This document shows, piece by piece, positions 63,964-64,000 of a stretch of DNA of 64,000 nt. This stretch comes from an uncultured Glaciecola sp. GTDB taxonomy: Bacteria > Pseudomonadota > Gammaproteobacteria > Enterobacterales > Alteromonadaceae. Position 1 is the first letter of the stretch, and every line of letters begins with the position of its first letter. Location of the stretch: positions 372,001 to 436,000 of the forward strand of contig CANMCE010000002.1 in assembly GCA_947496235.1 (NCBI GenBank), read 5' to 3'. Made by a program: the position numbers and the translations under genes. The notes below the pieces were generated by a model that worked only from the letters and a program-made list of their open reading frames with translations, made no database searches and was not told the origin of the DNA.

Positions 63964-64000
63964 ATGACGATTTGGGACCTACCCAAGAAAACAAGCGGTA
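63964..64000 (+). CDS. Start of a gene cut by the window end
   Basis: TTTAGGAGTAGCTTA precedes an ATG; the visible peptide is MTIWDLPKKTSG. Too little remains to identify it. Divergence from nagA suggests amino-sugar metabolism or regulation, but this is only context. Confidence 0.4.
   Translation, partial: MTIWDLPKKTSG

Overview
The window looks like a chromosomal segment of a marine gammaproteobacterium, most likely an Alteromonadales relative (Glaciecola/Paraglaciecola-like). This is inferred from the AT-rich composition, the TonB-receptor/MFS sucrose locus, the polysaccharide-degrading lipoproteins and the general style of the proteins; no rRNA or tRNA gene is present to confirm it.

Layout. 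41-5549: a secreted metallo-beta-lactamase-fold hydrolase, an unidentified 8-TM protein, a PepSY-type membrane protein and a secreted Sel1-repeat protein. 5751-7075: a dead mobile-element scar (ISNCY-like remnant abutting an IS30-family transposase that has a nonsense codon). 7484-14954: a sucrose island (LacI operator, TonB-dependent receptor, MFS permease, ROK fructokinase, GH13 sucrose phosphorylase, LacI regulator). 14955-16160: almost gene-free, with a decayed membrane-protein ORF and a 44-codon ORF with a strong Shine-Dalgarno. 16164-16694: two small envelope proteins. 16887-18844: an arsenic operon (arsR, thioredoxin-type arsC, ACR3 pump) with a visible promoter/operator and terminator. 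18869-19555: a PEP-CTERM-like surface protein.

19735-28935 is the most unusual block: five co-directional genes encoding a SLOG-like/SLATT-like membrane protein, a multi-TM protein with a C-terminal alpha/beta hydrolase, a very hydrophobic protein with a DoxX-like domain, an unknown protein with two membrane segments, and a TIR-domain protein. Pairing TIR with SLOG recalls Thoeris-type NAD-derived signalling, but the effector architecture is different; I propose it as a candidate undescribed defence or stress-signalling system.

29086-53174: an S-formylglutathione hydrolase, then a large L-arabinose/arabinan locus (araB, araD, araA, HAD phosphatase, aldose epimerase, four GH43 enzymes, GPH symporter, GH127), a GGDEF/EAL protein with no canonical start codon, a DsrE-like protein, a 47-bp perfect inverted repeat, a sodium/solute symporter, a FadR-type GntR regulator, an SDR dehydrogenase and a TauE-like permease. 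Extracellular arabinan would be cut by the lipoprotein and secreted GH43 and GH127 enzymes, imported, trimmed by the cytoplasmic GH43, and converted by AraA, AraB and AraD to D-xylulose 5-phosphate.

53190-62572: an AraC regulator divergent from a second unusual block: a secreted small protein, a lipoprotein, two PEGA-type single-TM proteins (one with a cysteine-free FGE-sulfatase fold), a 48-residue membrane peptide, a MotA/TolQ/ExbB-type channel subunit, and two ExbD-like single-TM proteins whose periplasmic parts are von Willebrand A domains. This looks like an ion-driven envelope motor whose stator carries vWA domains. The window closes with nagA (minus strand) and the first codons of a divergent gene.
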